From contig JAEWSG010000240.1 of NCBI GenBank assembly GCA_023398495.1, positions 1 to 64,000 of the forward strand: a stretch of 64,000 bases of DNA, read 5' to 3'. A program made the translations under genes and the position numbers. Positions 49,465 to 59,905 of the stretch are shown one piece after another. The DNA is from Bacillota bacterium. Its GTDB lineage: Bacteria > Bacillota > Clostridia > Acetivibrionales > Acetivibrionaceae. The first letter of the stretch is position 1; every line of letters starts with the position of its first letter. A model generated the notes under the pieces. The model worked only from the letters and a program-made list of their open reading frames with translations, did no database searches and had not been told where the DNA came from.

Positions 49465-50103
49465 ATGATATGCTATGATTACATAAACGATTATATTCGT
49501 AATACTATTAAGAAAAATAAGGGTATACTCAAAGAACTTGAGGACTTTGCCGAGCAAAATCATGTACCAATAGTTCACCCTGAGGTAGCAAAACTCCTGC
49601 AAGTAATAGGCATGACAAAAAAGCCTGCACGCATTCTTGAGATCGGCACAGCAATAGGCTACTCTTCTATTCTGCTATCGGAAATTTTAGCCCCTGGGGG
49701 CAAAATTGACACAATTGAAAGATATGAGTTAATGGTCGAGAGAGCAAAAAGCAACATTAAGAAAGCAAATCTTGAAGATGTAATTAACATCATTTGCGGA
49801 GATGCAATGGATGTTCTTAAATATTTGAACAAACAATATGACATAGTATTTCTCGATGCTGCAAAAGGCCAGTACCCTGAATTCCTTCCTGAATGCTTAA
49901 GGTTGCTCTCCCCTGGCGGATTACTGTTTTCTGACAACATTCTCTACAAGGGAATGATTGCAAATGATGAACTAGTGATAAGAAGGAAGAAAACAATTGT
50001 AAAGCGGCTAAGAAATTACCTGAATATATTATGCAATTGCGAAAACCTTGAAACTAGTATTATACCAATTGGAGACGGTGTTGCATTAAGTTACAAAAAA
50101 TAA
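49465..50103 (+). CDS. YrrM-like class I SAM O-methyltransferase
   Basis: 212 aa methyltransferase of the catechol/caffeoyl-CoA O-methyltransferase type. HPEVAKLLQVIG, motif I ILEIGTAIGYSSILL (about 57-71), TIERYELMVERAKSN, FLDAAKGQYPEFL, LSPGGLLFSDNILYKG. ATG 49465 (AGGACGG about 9 nt upstream) is preferred because the ATG at 49447 sits in the terminator T-run. Bacterial relatives in this operon are linked to tRNA hydroxyuridine methylation (TrmR), next to U32 TrhP-type proteins; that role is likely here too, as a U32 gene follows. Confidence 0.85.
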   Translation: MICYDYINDYIRNTIKKNKGILKELEDFAEQNHVPIVHPEVAKLLQVIGMTKKPARILEIGTAIGYSSILLSEILAPGGKIDTIERYELMVERAKSNIKKANLEDVINIICGDAMDVLKYLNKQYDIVFLDAAKGQYPEFLPECLRLLSPGGLLFSDNILYKGMIANDELVIRRKKTIVKRLRNYLNILCNCENLETSIIPIGDGVALSYKK

Positions 50104-50227
50104 CTTCTTGTTTTTCTTAACGTGGCAGTACCACTAGATCGAATTTTTTCGTTATCCAAATTAGGAACTTATATTTTAGTTATGCCTAGGTCTTTGCTCA
50201 TTACTTAAACGGTTAGGAGAGAACAAA

Positions 50228-51451
50228 ATGAAAAAGGTTGAACTGCTGGCACCTGCCGGTAATCTTGAAAAGTTAAAAATGGCAATTATTTATGGAGCTG
50301 ATGCGGTATACTTGGGTGGTGAATCCTTTGGCCTACGGGCTAATGCGGATAACTTCACCCGGGATGAACTGATAGCAGGGATTGACTTTGCACACAGCAG
50401 GGGAAAAAAAGTCTTTGTTACTATGAATATAATTCCCCACAATGATGACTTCCCGGGGATGCCCAATTATATCCGTGAACTCACAGAGTTTGGAGTTGAC
50501 GCAATTATATTGTCTGATCCGGGCGTTTATTCTATCGTTAAGGAAATCTCTCCTCAAATGGAAATACACTTAAGTACGCAGGCCAACAATACCAATTATA
50601 TGAGTGCCAGATTCTGGTACGACCATGGTGTCAAGCGAATTGTTCTTGCCAGAGAGCTCTCCATAAAGGAAATCAGCGAAATCAGAGAAGGTATTCCCTC
50701 TGACCTTGAACTGGAAATTTTCGTCCATGGTGCAATGTGCATCTCCTATTCCGGTAGGTGCCTCCTAAGTAACTACATGACTGGCCGTGACTCAAACAGA
50801 GGTCTGTGTGCACATCCTTGCAGGTGGCAGTATCACCTTGTAGAAGAAAAGAGACCGGGCGAATATTTCCCTGTATATGAAAATGAAAGGGGTACCTTTA
50901 TTTTTAATTCCCGTGATCTTTGCATGATAGAATATCTGCCGCAAATTATAGATGCAGGTGTCACAAGTCTGAAAATTGAAGGACGTATGAAAAGTTCATA
51001 CTACGTTGCAACCGTTGTAAAAGCTTATAGACAAGCTTTAGACGCATACTATGAGCTCGGTGAAAACTATAAATTCAATAAAAAATGGCTCGAAGAGGTT
51101 TCTAAGGCAAGCCATCGTGAATTTACCACTGGCTTTTACTTTGAAAAGCCCTCCCCTGAAGGTCAAATCTACAATACAAGCTCCTATATAAGGGATTACG
51201 ATTTTATTGGCATGGTGTTGGATTATGACAAAAGTTCCGGTATTGCAACAGTTGAACAAAGAAACAGAATGATCAAGGGAGAAGAAATTGAAGTTGTAAA
51301 CCCTGAAGGAGATTTTTTTGTTCAAAAAATTCAATCCATGAAAAATATTGAAGGAGAAGAAATTGACGCAGCCCCCCATCCCCAGATGATAGTTTACATG
51401 CCTGTAGTACAGGAAGTGTATCCTTATACCATGCTCAGAAGAAAAGGATAG
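50228..51451 (+). CDS. U32-family protein (TrhP/YrrO-like)
   Basis: 407 aa. LLAPAGNLEKLKMAIIYGADAVYLGGESFGLRA (about 5-37), then the U32 signature ELEIFVHGAMCISYSGRCLLSNYMTGRDSNRGLCAHPCRWQY with four Cys, and SLKIEGRMKSSYYVA. U32 proteins were annotated as peptidases; TrhP members act in tRNA 5-hydroxyuridine formation, with Fe-S-type Cys. The neighbouring YrrM/TrmR-like methyltransferase supports a tRNA modification role. Start follows GGAGAG. Confidence 0.9.
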   Translation: MKKVELLAPAGNLEKLKMAIIYGADAVYLGGESFGLRANADNFTRDELIAGIDFAHSRGKKVFVTMNIIPHNDDFPGMPNYIRELTEFGVDAIILSDPGVYSIVKEISPQMEIHLSTQANNTNYMSARFWYDHGVKRIVLARELSIKEISEIREGIPSDLELEIFVHGAMCISYSGRCLLSNYMTGRDSNRGLCAHPCRWQYHLVEEKRPGEYFPVYENERGTFIFNSRDLCMIEYLPQIIDAGVTSLKIEGRMKSSYYVATVVKAYRQALDAYYELGENYKFNKKWLEEVSKASHREFTTGFYFEKPSPEGQIYNTSSYIRDYDFIGMVLDYDKSSGIATVEQRNRMIKGEEIEVVNPEGDFFVQKIQSMKNIEGEEIDAAPHPQMIVYMPVVQEVYPYTMLRRKG

Positions 51452-51544
51452 GGCAAATAAAAAATATTGTAATCGGTATAAAAAGCCCTTTTTAGGAGAA
51501 GATTATTATAGAATAATATGACTAAATTATGGGAGATCATCTTT

Positions 51545-53200
51545 ATGAACATGAAAAGGGCTTGCTTACTACTTATTGGTTTCACAGCAGCAATTTTTAT
51601 GCTGACTATAAGACTTTATTACTTGCATATCCATGCTGGCAAAGAATTATCAATTTATGCAAATACACAAAGAATATCCGACATAAATATTGATATTCCC
51701 CGGGGAAATATCCTAGATAGAAATTATATTCCTATTACCAACAGAACAAAGGAAATCAACATTTTATTAAAACCTCTTTATTTAAGAGAAAAGGAAGATG
51801 AAACAGCCCATATTGCTCATATACTCGATATAGACTTCAACAAGCTTAAAAGGGAAATTGACTTTAAAAAAACTCCCATAATCTTAAGCTGCAATCAACG
51901 TGAAAAAGATGCTTTGACAAAACTCAATTCTCAGGGTATATCCTTCATTAACTCACTGAAAAGATACAATGAAAACTCTATTGCAAAACATGTAACAGGA
52001 TACATAAACAAAATAGATAAAACTGGCCAAACAGGGATTGAGAAGTACTTTCAGGACACTCTTAAACTGGATTCCACCAGCAGCGTAGGTGTAATTACTG
52101 ATGCAAAAAACAACCTTGTTTCAGGTCTGGGTTATAGGTTTATTGAACCAGAAAAAGTCCCAAAGCTAAATGTAAAACTTACTGTGGATTATCATATACA
52201 AAGAATAGCTGAAGATGTTCTGGAGAAAAGCGGATTGAAAGGTGCAGTAGTTGTTGAAGATGTAGTAAATGGAGATATTGTTGCAATGGTAAGCAAGCCT
52301 GATTATGATCCTAATAATATTGAAAAATACCTATCCAGTTCGGACAAGGAACTTTTTAACAGGGCAGTTGCTTCTTACAATCTCGGCTCTATATTCAAGA
52401 TAATAGCTCTTGCAAGTGCTTATGAAAATAAAATTGATCCGAATATGAACTACTTCTGCCCGGGATACATTGTATTAGGAGATAAGGAGTTTAAATGCTC
52501 TTCACACGCCAGCGGCGGCCACGGTCTGATTAATCTTGAAGAAGCCTTTGCAGCTTCATGCAATCCCTTTTTTATCGAACTTGGAATTAAAGTCGGACAT
52601 AAGAATATTATCAATACTGCAAAGAAATTTGGATTTGGAACTTTTACAGGAGTTAACTCACAGGGTGTTGAGGAATCATCCGGCCTTCTTCCCGACACAA
52701 ATAGATTCTTTACCCATGGAGACATTGCAAATATATCAATAGGCCAGGGTGATGTACTTTGTACTCCACTTCAGGTAGCCGATATGGTTGCAACAATAGC
52801 TAACGGTGGAATTAAAAACAAGGTAAATATCGTTGATTCCATTATTGATTCAACTGACAATATTCTAAAAGTCATAAAGAGTGAAGAAGGTAAGAGGATA
52901 ATTGCTAAGGATGTATGTGATAAAATAAAGCACCTGATGGAAAAGGTAACTATAAGCGGAACAGGGATAAAAGCAAATCTTGATGAATATGGAGGAGCAG
53001 CTGCTAAAACCGGAAGTGCTGAGACAGGCCAATACATTAACGGTGAAAAAATTGTACATGCATGGTTTGCAGGGTATTTCCCAAGACTAAACCCAAGGTA
53101 CTCTGTTGCTGTTTTTATTGAAAACGGAAAAAGCGGTGGAGCAATTGCAGCACCCATATTTGAGGAAATTGCAAGGGATATTCTGATCAAAGGTCTGTAA
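51545..53200 (+). CDS. Class B penicillin-binding protein (PbpI/YrrR-like)
   Basis: 551 aa. Short cytoplasmic start, TM about 4-26, pedestal domain with IPRGNILDRNYIPITNR, transpeptidase with acyl-Ser motif SIFK (LGSIFKIIALASAYE), SCN (SCNPFFIELG) and KTG (AAKTGSAETG). No PASTA domains, unlike the spoVD product. ATG 51545 follows GGGAG by 9 nt. Position after the U32 gene matches Bacillus yrrR (pbpI). Confidence 0.92.
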   Translation: MNMKRACLLLIGFTAAIFMLTIRLYYLHIHAGKELSIYANTQRISDINIDIPRGNILDRNYIPITNRTKEINILLKPLYLREKEDETAHIAHILDIDFNKLKREIDFKKTPIILSCNQREKDALTKLNSQGISFINSLKRYNENSIAKHVTGYINKIDKTGQTGIEKYFQDTLKLDSTSSVGVITDAKNNLVSGLGYRFIEPEKVPKLNVKLTVDYHIQRIAEDVLEKSGLKGAVVVEDVVNGDIVAMVSKPDYDPNNIEKYLSSSDKELFNRAVASYNLGSIFKIIALASAYENKIDPNMNYFCPGYIVLGDKEFKCSSHASGGHGLINLEEAFAASCNPFFIELGIKVGHKNIINTAKKFGFGTFTGVNSQGVEESSGLLPDTNRFFTHGDIANISIGQGDVLCTPLQVADMVATIANGGIKNKVNIVDSIIDSTDNILKVIKSEEGKRIIAKDVCDKIKHLMEKVTISGTGIKANLDEYGGAAAKTGSAETGQYINGEKIVHAWFAGYFPRLNPRYSVAVFIENGKSGGAIAAPIFEEIARDILIKGL

Positions 53201-53249
53201 ACATGGTTTATATAAAAACAAAAGGGACTTTAGCCCGATTAATCCTTTT

Positions 53250-53281
53250 GATAAGGTAATTTCAAAAAATAACTGGTCAAT
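53250..53281. repeat. Dispersed repeat C, copy 1
   Basis: On the minus strand reads ATTGACCAGTTATTTTTTG then AAATTACCTTATC; the same 32-33 bp recur on the plus strand at 60562-60594 with two differences. Lies in the spacer between the convergent PBP and SLH genes. Confidence 0.6.
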
Positions 53282-53367
53282 TGCCATATCTAAAAAAATT
53301 GAATTTCCCGAGCCAAAGTCTCTATCTTTAGTCTACTTCTGCCTAATAGTTTATTTATTTCTTGATA

Positions 53368-55719
53368 TCAATCTTCAATAATTATGAGCTCAACTTCCCC
53401 TCCATATTTTAACGACTTGTCTACATATATAGAGATTTTATCGTACTTGTGTGTTATATCAATTTCATCAGTACCTTTCCTCTCATATTCATCATCATAA
53501 TCCGAAAAATATATGGACGCATTACTCTTCAAATCGTAAATCTTGCCTCCTACTTTTACTCGGCTTGAATCAACTGCCTCAAAAGCAGTTGCAGTTAATA
53601 GCGGTTGCATTGTTCTATTTATGTCCATAATCTTCCCATTTCTCATCTCAACCTCAACAACACATCCCTCATATATATCATCCGAGTTATAGTTCGTTAT
53701 ATATTCATTATCACCAATTAAAACGGTATTTGTATATACTACTTCTTTTAAAGGCGAGTAGGATGACTTTTTGCTGGTCACAATTCCTAGATATTTGTCT
53801 TCATCAAGAATATTATCAACCACCATAACATTTACATCCTTAAATGCCCCTACCATATTCAGATACTTTATCTTTCCGGGGAAAACCACCCCATCGGGAA
53901 GATCTGATGGATCCATCAAATAAACATTACAGTCAGCACCCCGAATTTCATTTACAACATTGAATATTTTAATATTGTCTGCAAAGTAGTGAGAATCAAT
54001 AGTCTTTTTGATAGTGTCAATCACGTATTCTCTTGAATTGAGATAGTCCATTTTCTGCAGCTCTACTATCGCAGACTCGTCATCAGTTTCCTCACTAACC
54101 TCCTTATATTTTACTAATTTTGCAGTGTAAGTCAAATCATTATTATCATCTCCATCTTCTGCAAGCTTGTAAGTCTTTGTTGTGTTATCAGTATGCAGAA
54201 GTTTTACATAGGTGACTTCTGTACCATAATCTTCAACTGAAGTTGACTTTTCCTTATAGTTATTCAAAACAAAAGCATATTCCGAATTATCCTCAAAATC
54301 ACTTGAATAAATATCAACAACCTTGCCGTCATATCCTAAAATTACTGTAACACTATCCTTTACTTTCATAACACCTTGGCTGTTTATTTTAGTCAAATCC
54401 ATATATTTACCAAGTTCATAGGCAACTTTATTAATATGCACAGCCTTTGGTGATACCTTGTTTGGAAGAATATCTGTAATCTCACCCGATACAGTATCTT
54501 CAACAACAAGAATATATTTGTTCTTACCCCAAATATCACTTACCTCATAAACAACATCATCCTGCTCAATTTGCGTTGAAGAAATTATAGATCCGCTTTT
54601 TGTAATTTCAAGTCCTGCCTTAAACTTTATATCCCCCACACCTTCATTTGTCAGATTAGAGCTCCTGACCACCTGAGGTTTACTATAAATCGGATCTGCT
54701 ATAACTGCATATTCATATCCCTTTCCGCTGGAGTTTTTGTTAAAGACAACAGATGAACATTTTTCCAGTAGTACAGGAACACTGTCATACTTCTGCTCAA
54801 CACCGTTATAATAATATACCGGAGTACTTGGAAGAATCATGCTACTAGTACCATTACCATAACTATATGTAATTGTATTACCGTTGACATTTTCAATACT
54901 TATATTCAAAGTATCACTCATATTGCTGTAAGTACCATTAATAGTGTTGTTGTCTATGTTTAACCTGTATTTATTTCCTATCTCCAGTTTAAGCTTACTA
55001 TCTCCTAAAATAAAAGTCCCTTTATCTGTTAACACTTCACCTTCAGCCAATTTATCTGAGGTCTTAGATGTAGCAAGTACTATATATTGCAAATATGTAT
55101 CAATTGTTTCAATAAAAGTCTTTGAAGGATTGGCCTTAAGTGGTGCTTTTAGCAAATTATCAAGCATAACGGCCACAGCCCATCTTGGCAATTGATCGTT
55201 ACTTGTAAAATTAACTCCATCACAAAGTCCTAATTCCTTAGCTTTTACCAGATAACTCTGAGGCCATGTGCCTAAGAGTTCTGAATCGGTATATCCAAGC
55301 ATTTTTATCAACACTGTACATGCTTGTGCATAGGTGACTCCCTCTGTGGGATGAAATTTACCGTCAAGCATTCCCTTCATATATCCCAATTTTACCGCAG
55401 CATTTACAAATCCTGAAGACCACCTCGAAGATCCAACATCAGGAAAAAGCGTCAGGTTTTTATATATTTCAGCCTTATAATCCTCATCCGCTGCTGCAAT
55501 TACCAGTCTGGCAAACTGTTCTCTTGTAATTGGATCATCAGGTTTAAATTCACCGTTCTCATTACCGTTTATTATCCCTAAAGATGCCAGATGGTTCACC
55601 TCATCAGAATATGATGAATTTTTGTCTACATCCGAAAACACAGCATGTGCAAAGCTCGAAATATTTATAACAATAACAGCACTTAGTACTGAAATTACTT
55701 TTTTAACTTTGTTGTTCAT
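53368..55719 (-). CDS. Surface protein with three SLH domains
   Basis: 783 aa. Signal peptide (1-27, SAVIVINISSFAHA), then three S-layer homology domains in about residues 28-195 (FSDVDKNSSYSDEVNHLASLGII.G, FPDVGSSRWSSGFVNAAVKLGYMKG, YLVKAKELGLCDGVNF), with typical REQFARL and FKPDDPITR. The rest (200-783) is Asp/Ser/Tyr-rich beta-type sequence I do not recognise. SLH domains bind pyruvylated secondary wall polymer. ATG 55719 follows GGAGGTTG by 6 nt. It starts 38 bp after the ABC permease stop, so it is probably the last gene of the exporter operon. Confidence 0.88.
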   Translation of the reverse strand: MNNKVKKVISVLSAVIVINISSFAHAVFSDVDKNSSYSDEVNHLASLGIINGNENGEFKPDDPITREQFARLVIAAADEDYKAEIYKNLTLFPDVGSSRWSSGFVNAAVKLGYMKGMLDGKFHPTEGVTYAQACTVLIKMLGYTDSELLGTWPQSYLVKAKELGLCDGVNFTSNDQLPRWAVAVMLDNLLKAPLKANPSKTFIETIDTYLQYIVLATSKTSDKLAEGEVLTDKGTFILGDSKLKLEIGNKYRLNIDNNTINGTYSNMSDTLNISIENVNGNTITYSYGNGTSSMILPSTPVYYYNGVEQKYDSVPVLLEKCSSVVFNKNSSGKGYEYAVIADPIYSKPQVVRSSNLTNEGVGDIKFKAGLEITKSGSIISSTQIEQDDVVYEVSDIWGKNKYILVVEDTVSGEITDILPNKVSPKAVHINKVAYELGKYMDLTKINSQGVMKVKDSVTVILGYDGKVVDIYSSDFEDNSEYAFVLNNYKEKSTSVEDYGTEVTYVKLLHTDNTTKTYKLAEDGDDNNDLTYTAKLVKYKEVSEETDDESAIVELQKMDYLNSREYVIDTIKKTIDSHYFADNIKIFNVVNEIRGADCNVYLMDPSDLPDGVVFPGKIKYLNMVGAFKDVNVMVVDNILDEDKYLGIVTSKKSSYSPLKEVVYTNTVLIGDNEYITNYNSDDIYEGCVVEVEMRNGKIMDINRTMQPLLTATAFEAVDSSRVKVGGKIYDLKSNASIYFSDYDDEYERKGTDEIDITHKYDKISIYVDKSLKYGGEVELIIIED

Positions 55720-55757
55720 TATATCCAACCTCCATTTATAGTTTATCCTTAAACATC

Positions 55758-56954
55758 TTACTCATAGCGAAGTGCGTCAATAGGGTTTAGCACTGCTGCT
55801 TTTCGTGCCGGAAGGTAGCCAAAGAGCATTCCTATACCTGCCGATATTGCAAATGCACCAAACACTGCCGTAGTCGAAGGAGTGACTACCAGCTCGGTAT
55901 CAAGTGCAATCTGTATTATATTCGTAGCTAAAGCAGACAACAAATATCCAAGCCCAATACCAATGAGCCCCCCAATAGCACTTGTAGTTGCTGCCTCAAT
56001 TACAAACTGTCGCATGATATGCTTTCGTTTTGCACCAAGTGCCTTTCGAATTCCTATCTCTCGGGTACGCTCAGAAACCGATACCAGCATGATATTCATT
56101 ATTCCAATACCCCCTACAACAAGCGAAATACCCGCAATAACTGCAAGGATCGTAATAAGGATATTTATCATAGTGCTCATCATATCGAGCATCTCCGACA
56201 GGCTTATAATCATATAAGAATCTTCATCTCCATACACATTGAATAGCTTTTGATCAATAACATCCTTAGCTTGGGGCACAATATCCTCACTGGTTACTGT
56301 AAAGTTGTAGGTCGAAATTCTTCCATTCCCATAGAGCTTTGCAGCAATGCTATAAGGAATATAAACTGCATCGTCTGTGCCACCTTCTTCAAGTATATCT
56401 GTCTCTGCTGCCAGTACTCCTACAATTTCAAAAAGCTGACCTCCGATTCTAAGTGTTTCTCCCACTCCTTTACCATTAAACCATTCTTTACTTATGTATT
56501 TTCCGATAACACAAACCTTGAAGCGTTGCAATATATCTACATAGCTGACAAAACGACCTTGCTCAAGCTCATATTTTTTCATGCTTATATAGTCTTCACC
56601 AACACCAGTAATGGTCGTTGAACCTGATGTATCGGTTCCAATTTTTACTCCACCACTGACATTTACGGTAGGAGAAAGAGCCTCTAAATATTCCGGGTTA
56701 TTATCAACAAGCTCATACATCTCATCAACAGAAATACTTCGAGTCGAACCCCGGCCCATGACATTTACAGTCAGTATATTTGTCCCTAAACTCTCGAAAC
56801 TGTCAACCATATAATTTTCCATACCATTACCAAGGCCTACTATAACAATAACCGCTACCACACCAATAATTATTCCAAGCATCGTAAGGAGTGACCGCAC
56901 CTTTCTTGCCAGGATGTTGCTAATTGCCATTTGAAAAGACTCCCAAAATGACAT
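55758..56954 (-). CDS. MacB-type ABC transporter permease
   Basis: 398 aa. One N-terminal TM (about 20-42, LTMLGIIIGVVAVIVIVGLG), a large extracytoplasmic MacB periplasmic core (about 45-270), then three TMs with the FtsX motif VGGIGIMNIMLVSVSERTREIGIRKALGA. ATG 56954 follows AGGAGATTTAAT and begins MSFWESFQMAISNI; it lies 1 bp after the ATPase stop, while a longer frame would overlap the ATPase gene. Forms with the ATPase and adaptor a MacAB-like exporter of peptides or antibiotics. Confidence 0.93.
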   Translation of the reverse strand: MSFWESFQMAISNILARKVRSLLTMLGIIIGVVAVIVIVGLGNGMENYMVDSFESLGTNILTVNVMGRGSTRSISVDEMYELVDNNPEYLEALSPTVNVSGGVKIGTDTSGSTTITGVGEDYISMKKYELEQGRFVSYVDILQRFKVCVIGKYISKEWFNGKGVGETLRIGGQLFEIVGVLAAETDILEEGGTDDAVYIPYSIAAKLYGNGRISTYNFTVTSEDIVPQAKDVIDQKLFNVYGDEDSYMIISLSEMLDMMSTMINILITILAVIAGISLVVGGIGIMNIMLVSVSERTREIGIRKALGAKRKHIMRQFVIEAATTSAIGGLIGIGLGYLLSALATNIIQIALDTELVVTPSTTAVFGAFAISAGIGMLFGYLPARKAAVLNPIDALRYE

Positions 56955-56955
56955 A

Positions 56956-57684
56956 TTAAATCTCCTCCCTACTGTTCCAATCTGTTGCTGTACTCTCATG
57001 ACCAGATGGACCATCATAGATAATGTGTCCATCCGCAAGACGTATAATTCTTTGTGCCTGTTCTGCAATAGCGTTGTCATGGGTAATGAGTACTACGGTA
57101 TTTCCCTCAGAATGCAACTTTTGCAAAAGCTTAAGAACATCTTTACCTGTCTTTGAGTCAAGTGCACCGGTTGGCTCATCTGCAAGAATAACGGATGGGT
57201 TACCTGCCAATGCACGGGCGATTGAAACACGCTGTTGCTGTCCCCCAGAGAGTTGACTTGGCAAATTGTTTAATTTATCCTCTAACCCGACGCGTACAAG
57301 TGCTTGAATAGCCCTCTCTTTTCTTTCACTTTTCGGAATACCTGCATATACCATTGACAATTCGACATTTCCAAGTACAGAAAGCTTCGGAAGCAAGTTG
57401 TACTGCTGAAAAATAAAACCTATCATTTTATTCCTGATTTCCGCCAGTTCATCTTCATCCATTTCACCTACGTTATTCCCATCTAAAAGGTACGTGCCAT
57501 CCGTAGGAATGTCAAGGCACCCGATAATATTCATACAAGTGGACTTACCTGAACCGGATTGGCCAACAATAGCTACAAACTCTCCACGCATTATCTTCAT
57601 AGAAATGTCGTCTACCGCACGAACTTCGTTATCACCCATTATGTAGATCTTAAATATATTCCTGAATTCAATCAGAGGCATCAT
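56956..57684 (-). CDS. MacB/LolD-type ABC ATPase
   Basis: 242 aa. Walker A GQSGSGKST (about 40-48), Q-loop FIFQQYNLLPKLSV, signature LSGGQQQR (about 144-151), Walker B VILADEPTGALDS, H-loop ITHD. LolD/MacB subfamily by the N-terminal IEFRNIFKIYIMG..EVRAVDDIS. Start overlaps the adaptor stop (ATGA). Confidence 0.95.
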   Translation of the reverse strand: MMPLIEFRNIFKIYIMGDNEVRAVDDISMKIMRGEFVAIVGQSGSGKSTCMNIIGCLDIPTDGTYLLDGNNVGEMDEDELAEIRNKMIGFIFQQYNLLPKLSVLGNVELSMVYAGIPKSERKERAIQALVRVGLEDKLNNLPSQLSGGQQQRVSIARALAGNPSVILADEPTGALDSKTGKDVLKLLQKLHSEGNTVVLITHDNAIAEQAQRIIRLADGHIIYDGPSGHESTATDWNSREEI

Positions 57685-59363
57685 GGCATATTACCTCCTC
57701 CCGAGGTATCACCGCCGCCGGATGATGGATCACTTTGTCTGTCACGGAATTCTCCGTTCCTGTTCATTCTTCCACCATTCATCATTTCCATAAAAGTCGC
57801 CGCTTTGCGGTTCTCAATTGCGATCTCATCATTTTCAGACAGTCCACTGATAATTTCAATATACTCCTTATCTGCAACTCCAGTTTTGACCTCAACATAT
57901 TTATAACCTGCTGGAACACCAGGTTCTGTAGTTTGTTCGGTAGTAGGAACAAGTACCTTGTTTCCACGTGTAACTCCCGTTGAAGGAATAACCAACACAT
58001 TCTCAAGTTGCTCAATTATGATTTCTGCATCTACATTCATTCCAGGAAGCAATCCGTCAGTTTCATTGATCTGGATGGTAACAGGATAGGTTGTTGTACC
58101 CCCTGCCGTCATTCCATTGATATTAACCTTGGTTACAATTGCGTCATATTTTTTGTCTTTAACTGATTCTGCAGAAATGATAACTTTCTGTCCCACTTTT
58201 ACTTTCGATACGTCCAGTTCATCAACATTGAGCGTCATTTTAAGGTAAGTCAAGTCAAAAATCGTACACAAAGTCTGACCTGCCTCAGCGGTATCTCCTT
58301 CTTTATAGTGTTTCTCAATAACAGTACCACCAATTGGCGACTCAATAGTATATCCATCAAGAGTGTCATATTGACTGTCTAAGGCTATCTCAGTCTTTCG
58401 CAGATTATTCTTTGCGTTTTCTATTTCATCCTTAAGGTTTGTACTGTCAAGCACTGCAACTACCTGATCTTTACTAACTGTGTCACCTTCTGAAAACTGC
58501 ACACTAGCTACTTCTCCAGAAGCTTCTGCAAATACGTTATATTCAGCCTTATATGTAAATACTCCGCTGCTGGTACTGTCAACCCCATCTACCGCAGCTG
58601 TTGCTAAATGTCCTGTTTTTATACCTCCGGGATTTGGTACATCTATAGTTACCTTCCTTACCAACATACCTTCACTGAGAATTTCATCCACAGAACTGAT
58701 TTTAGCTATAGTACCTTCCAGCGTCTCAAATGAGCCTTCCAAGGTCACATATGCCTTCTGCCCCACTGCAAACTGTGCAGCATCATTTGCTCCAAACGGA
58801 AGTGAAAGACTCATAACTGAATGATTCCTGACAACCGCAATAGTCTGGCCTTTTTGTACCAAGTCACCTACTTCCACATCAAGCGAAATGATAGTACCAC
58901 CCTCGCCCGCACGAATAGATAAATCCTTGAGAGCTTCTAATCTCCTCTCATAAAATCTCTTGCTCTCAGAAAGGCTGATTTCTGCATTTTCAATATTTTT
59001 TGACACATTAGAACTGTCAATCTCATATAACACGGTATCTTTTGCGACGACATCGCCCTCTTCGAAATCCGCTTTAAGAATATCCCCCGAAGTCAAAGTC
59101 CTAACCATGTATGAATCAGCAGGCTGCAAAGCCCCAGTACCCGAAAGTGAATCTGTAATGTCTCTGCGTTCAGCTTTGGCTATTGTATATGCACCTGATA
59201 AGACAGTCTGTTGTTTATTTGCCTCAAGAAACAAATAATATCCTCCTGCAATCACTGCCAAAAGAACAATGCTGATAACAATCAACCGTTTTCGGGACTT
59301 TTTTTTCTTTTTTGGCTTATTGGCAAATTCATTATTTTCTTTTTTCTTATTTAAGAACTTCAT
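57681..59363 (-). CDS. MacA/HlyD-type efflux adaptor
   Basis: 560 aa. Basic start, one TM (about 27-47, RLIVISIVLLAVIAGGYYLFL), lipoyl/barrel-sandwich halves (EGGTIISLDVEVGDLVQKGQ; ESPIGGTVIEKHYKEGDTAEAGQ), a short alpha hairpin around residue 130 and 300, and beta-barrel domains (LNVDELDVSKVKVGQKV). Two biotinyl-lipoyl-like modules instead of one, longer than usual (350-400 aa). C-terminal Gly/Ser-rich tail. First gene of the exporter operon. Confidence 0.9.
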   Translation of the reverse strand: MKFLNKKKENNEFANKPKKKKKSRKRLIVISIVLLAVIAGGYYLFLEANKQQTVLSGAYTIAKAERRDITDSLSGTGALQPADSYMVRTLTSGDILKADFEEGDVVAKDTVLYEIDSSNVSKNIENAEISLSESKRFYERRLEALKDLSIRAGEGGTIISLDVEVGDLVQKGQTIAVVRNHSVMSLSLPFGANDAAQFAVGQKAYVTLEGSFETLEGTIAKISSVDEILSEGMLVRKVTIDVPNPGGIKTGHLATAAVDGVDSTSSGVFTYKAEYNVFAEASGEVASVQFSEGDTVSKDQVVAVLDSTNLKDEIENAKNNLRKTEIALDSQYDTLDGYTIESPIGGTVIEKHYKEGDTAEAGQTLCTIFDLTYLKMTLNVDELDVSKVKVGQKVIISAESVKDKKYDAIVTKVNINGMTAGGTTTYPVTIQINETDGLLPGMNVDAEIIIEQLENVLVIPSTGVTRGNKVLVPTTEQTTEPGVPAGYKYVEVKTGVADKEYIEIISGLSENDEIAIENRKAATFMEMMNGGRMNRNGEFRDRQSDPSSGGGDTSGGGNMP

Positions 59364-59806
59364 GTAACTAACAACTCCTTTTCAACTTAAAAGCAATAAA
59401 TAATAGCATAAAAGTATAGTTTTTTAAATCAATCAAAAAATGAGCCTATTACTAATTTATAATAAATTCCTTAACGTATTCTTATAAACAGCAAAATAGC
59501 CATAAACCAGAATATTAAAAGCAAGAGAAGATCCAATTACTTTTAACCCAGTAATTCTACTATAACCAATCCATTCTTAAATTGCAAGCTTCTGATAGCT
59601 CTGACATTACAGTAAATCTGACATTCCTTTTTAAATAAAAGTTAAAAACCACAGATTTGACTATTGATTTTTAGTCTATAGTATTTATCGAAAATATAAA
59701 TGCTAATATTAATAAAAATACTCATAAGAAGTGCATTTCCAAAATACATCATAATTGGAACAAATAATATAAAACATACATAATTTATTTAGAATATACA
59801 AAATAT

Positions 59807-59834
59807 ACTAGCTATGATTTTCATCATAGCTAGT
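59807..59834. repeat. Palindrome P1
   Basis: ACTAGCTATGA (59807-59817) and TCATAGCTAGT (59824-59834): perfect 11-bp arms, 6-nt loop. First of three consecutive palindromes in the 624-bp spacer 59364-59987; the remainder of this spacer up to 59806 is AT-rich with no gene seen. Confidence 0.85.
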
Positions 59835-59835
59835 A

Positions 59836-59880
59836 CTGATTAACAAAAAATAAATTCTAGAATTTATTTTTGTTAATCAG
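59836..59880. repeat. Palindrome P2
   Basis: CTGATTAACAAAAA... and ...TTTTTGTTAATCAG form a 45-nt palindrome centred on TTCTAGAA, with a single-base bulge in the A-run. One base after P1. Confidence 0.85.
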
Positions 59881-59905
59881 CAAAAAACATAGGATGTCAA
59901 TTTTT

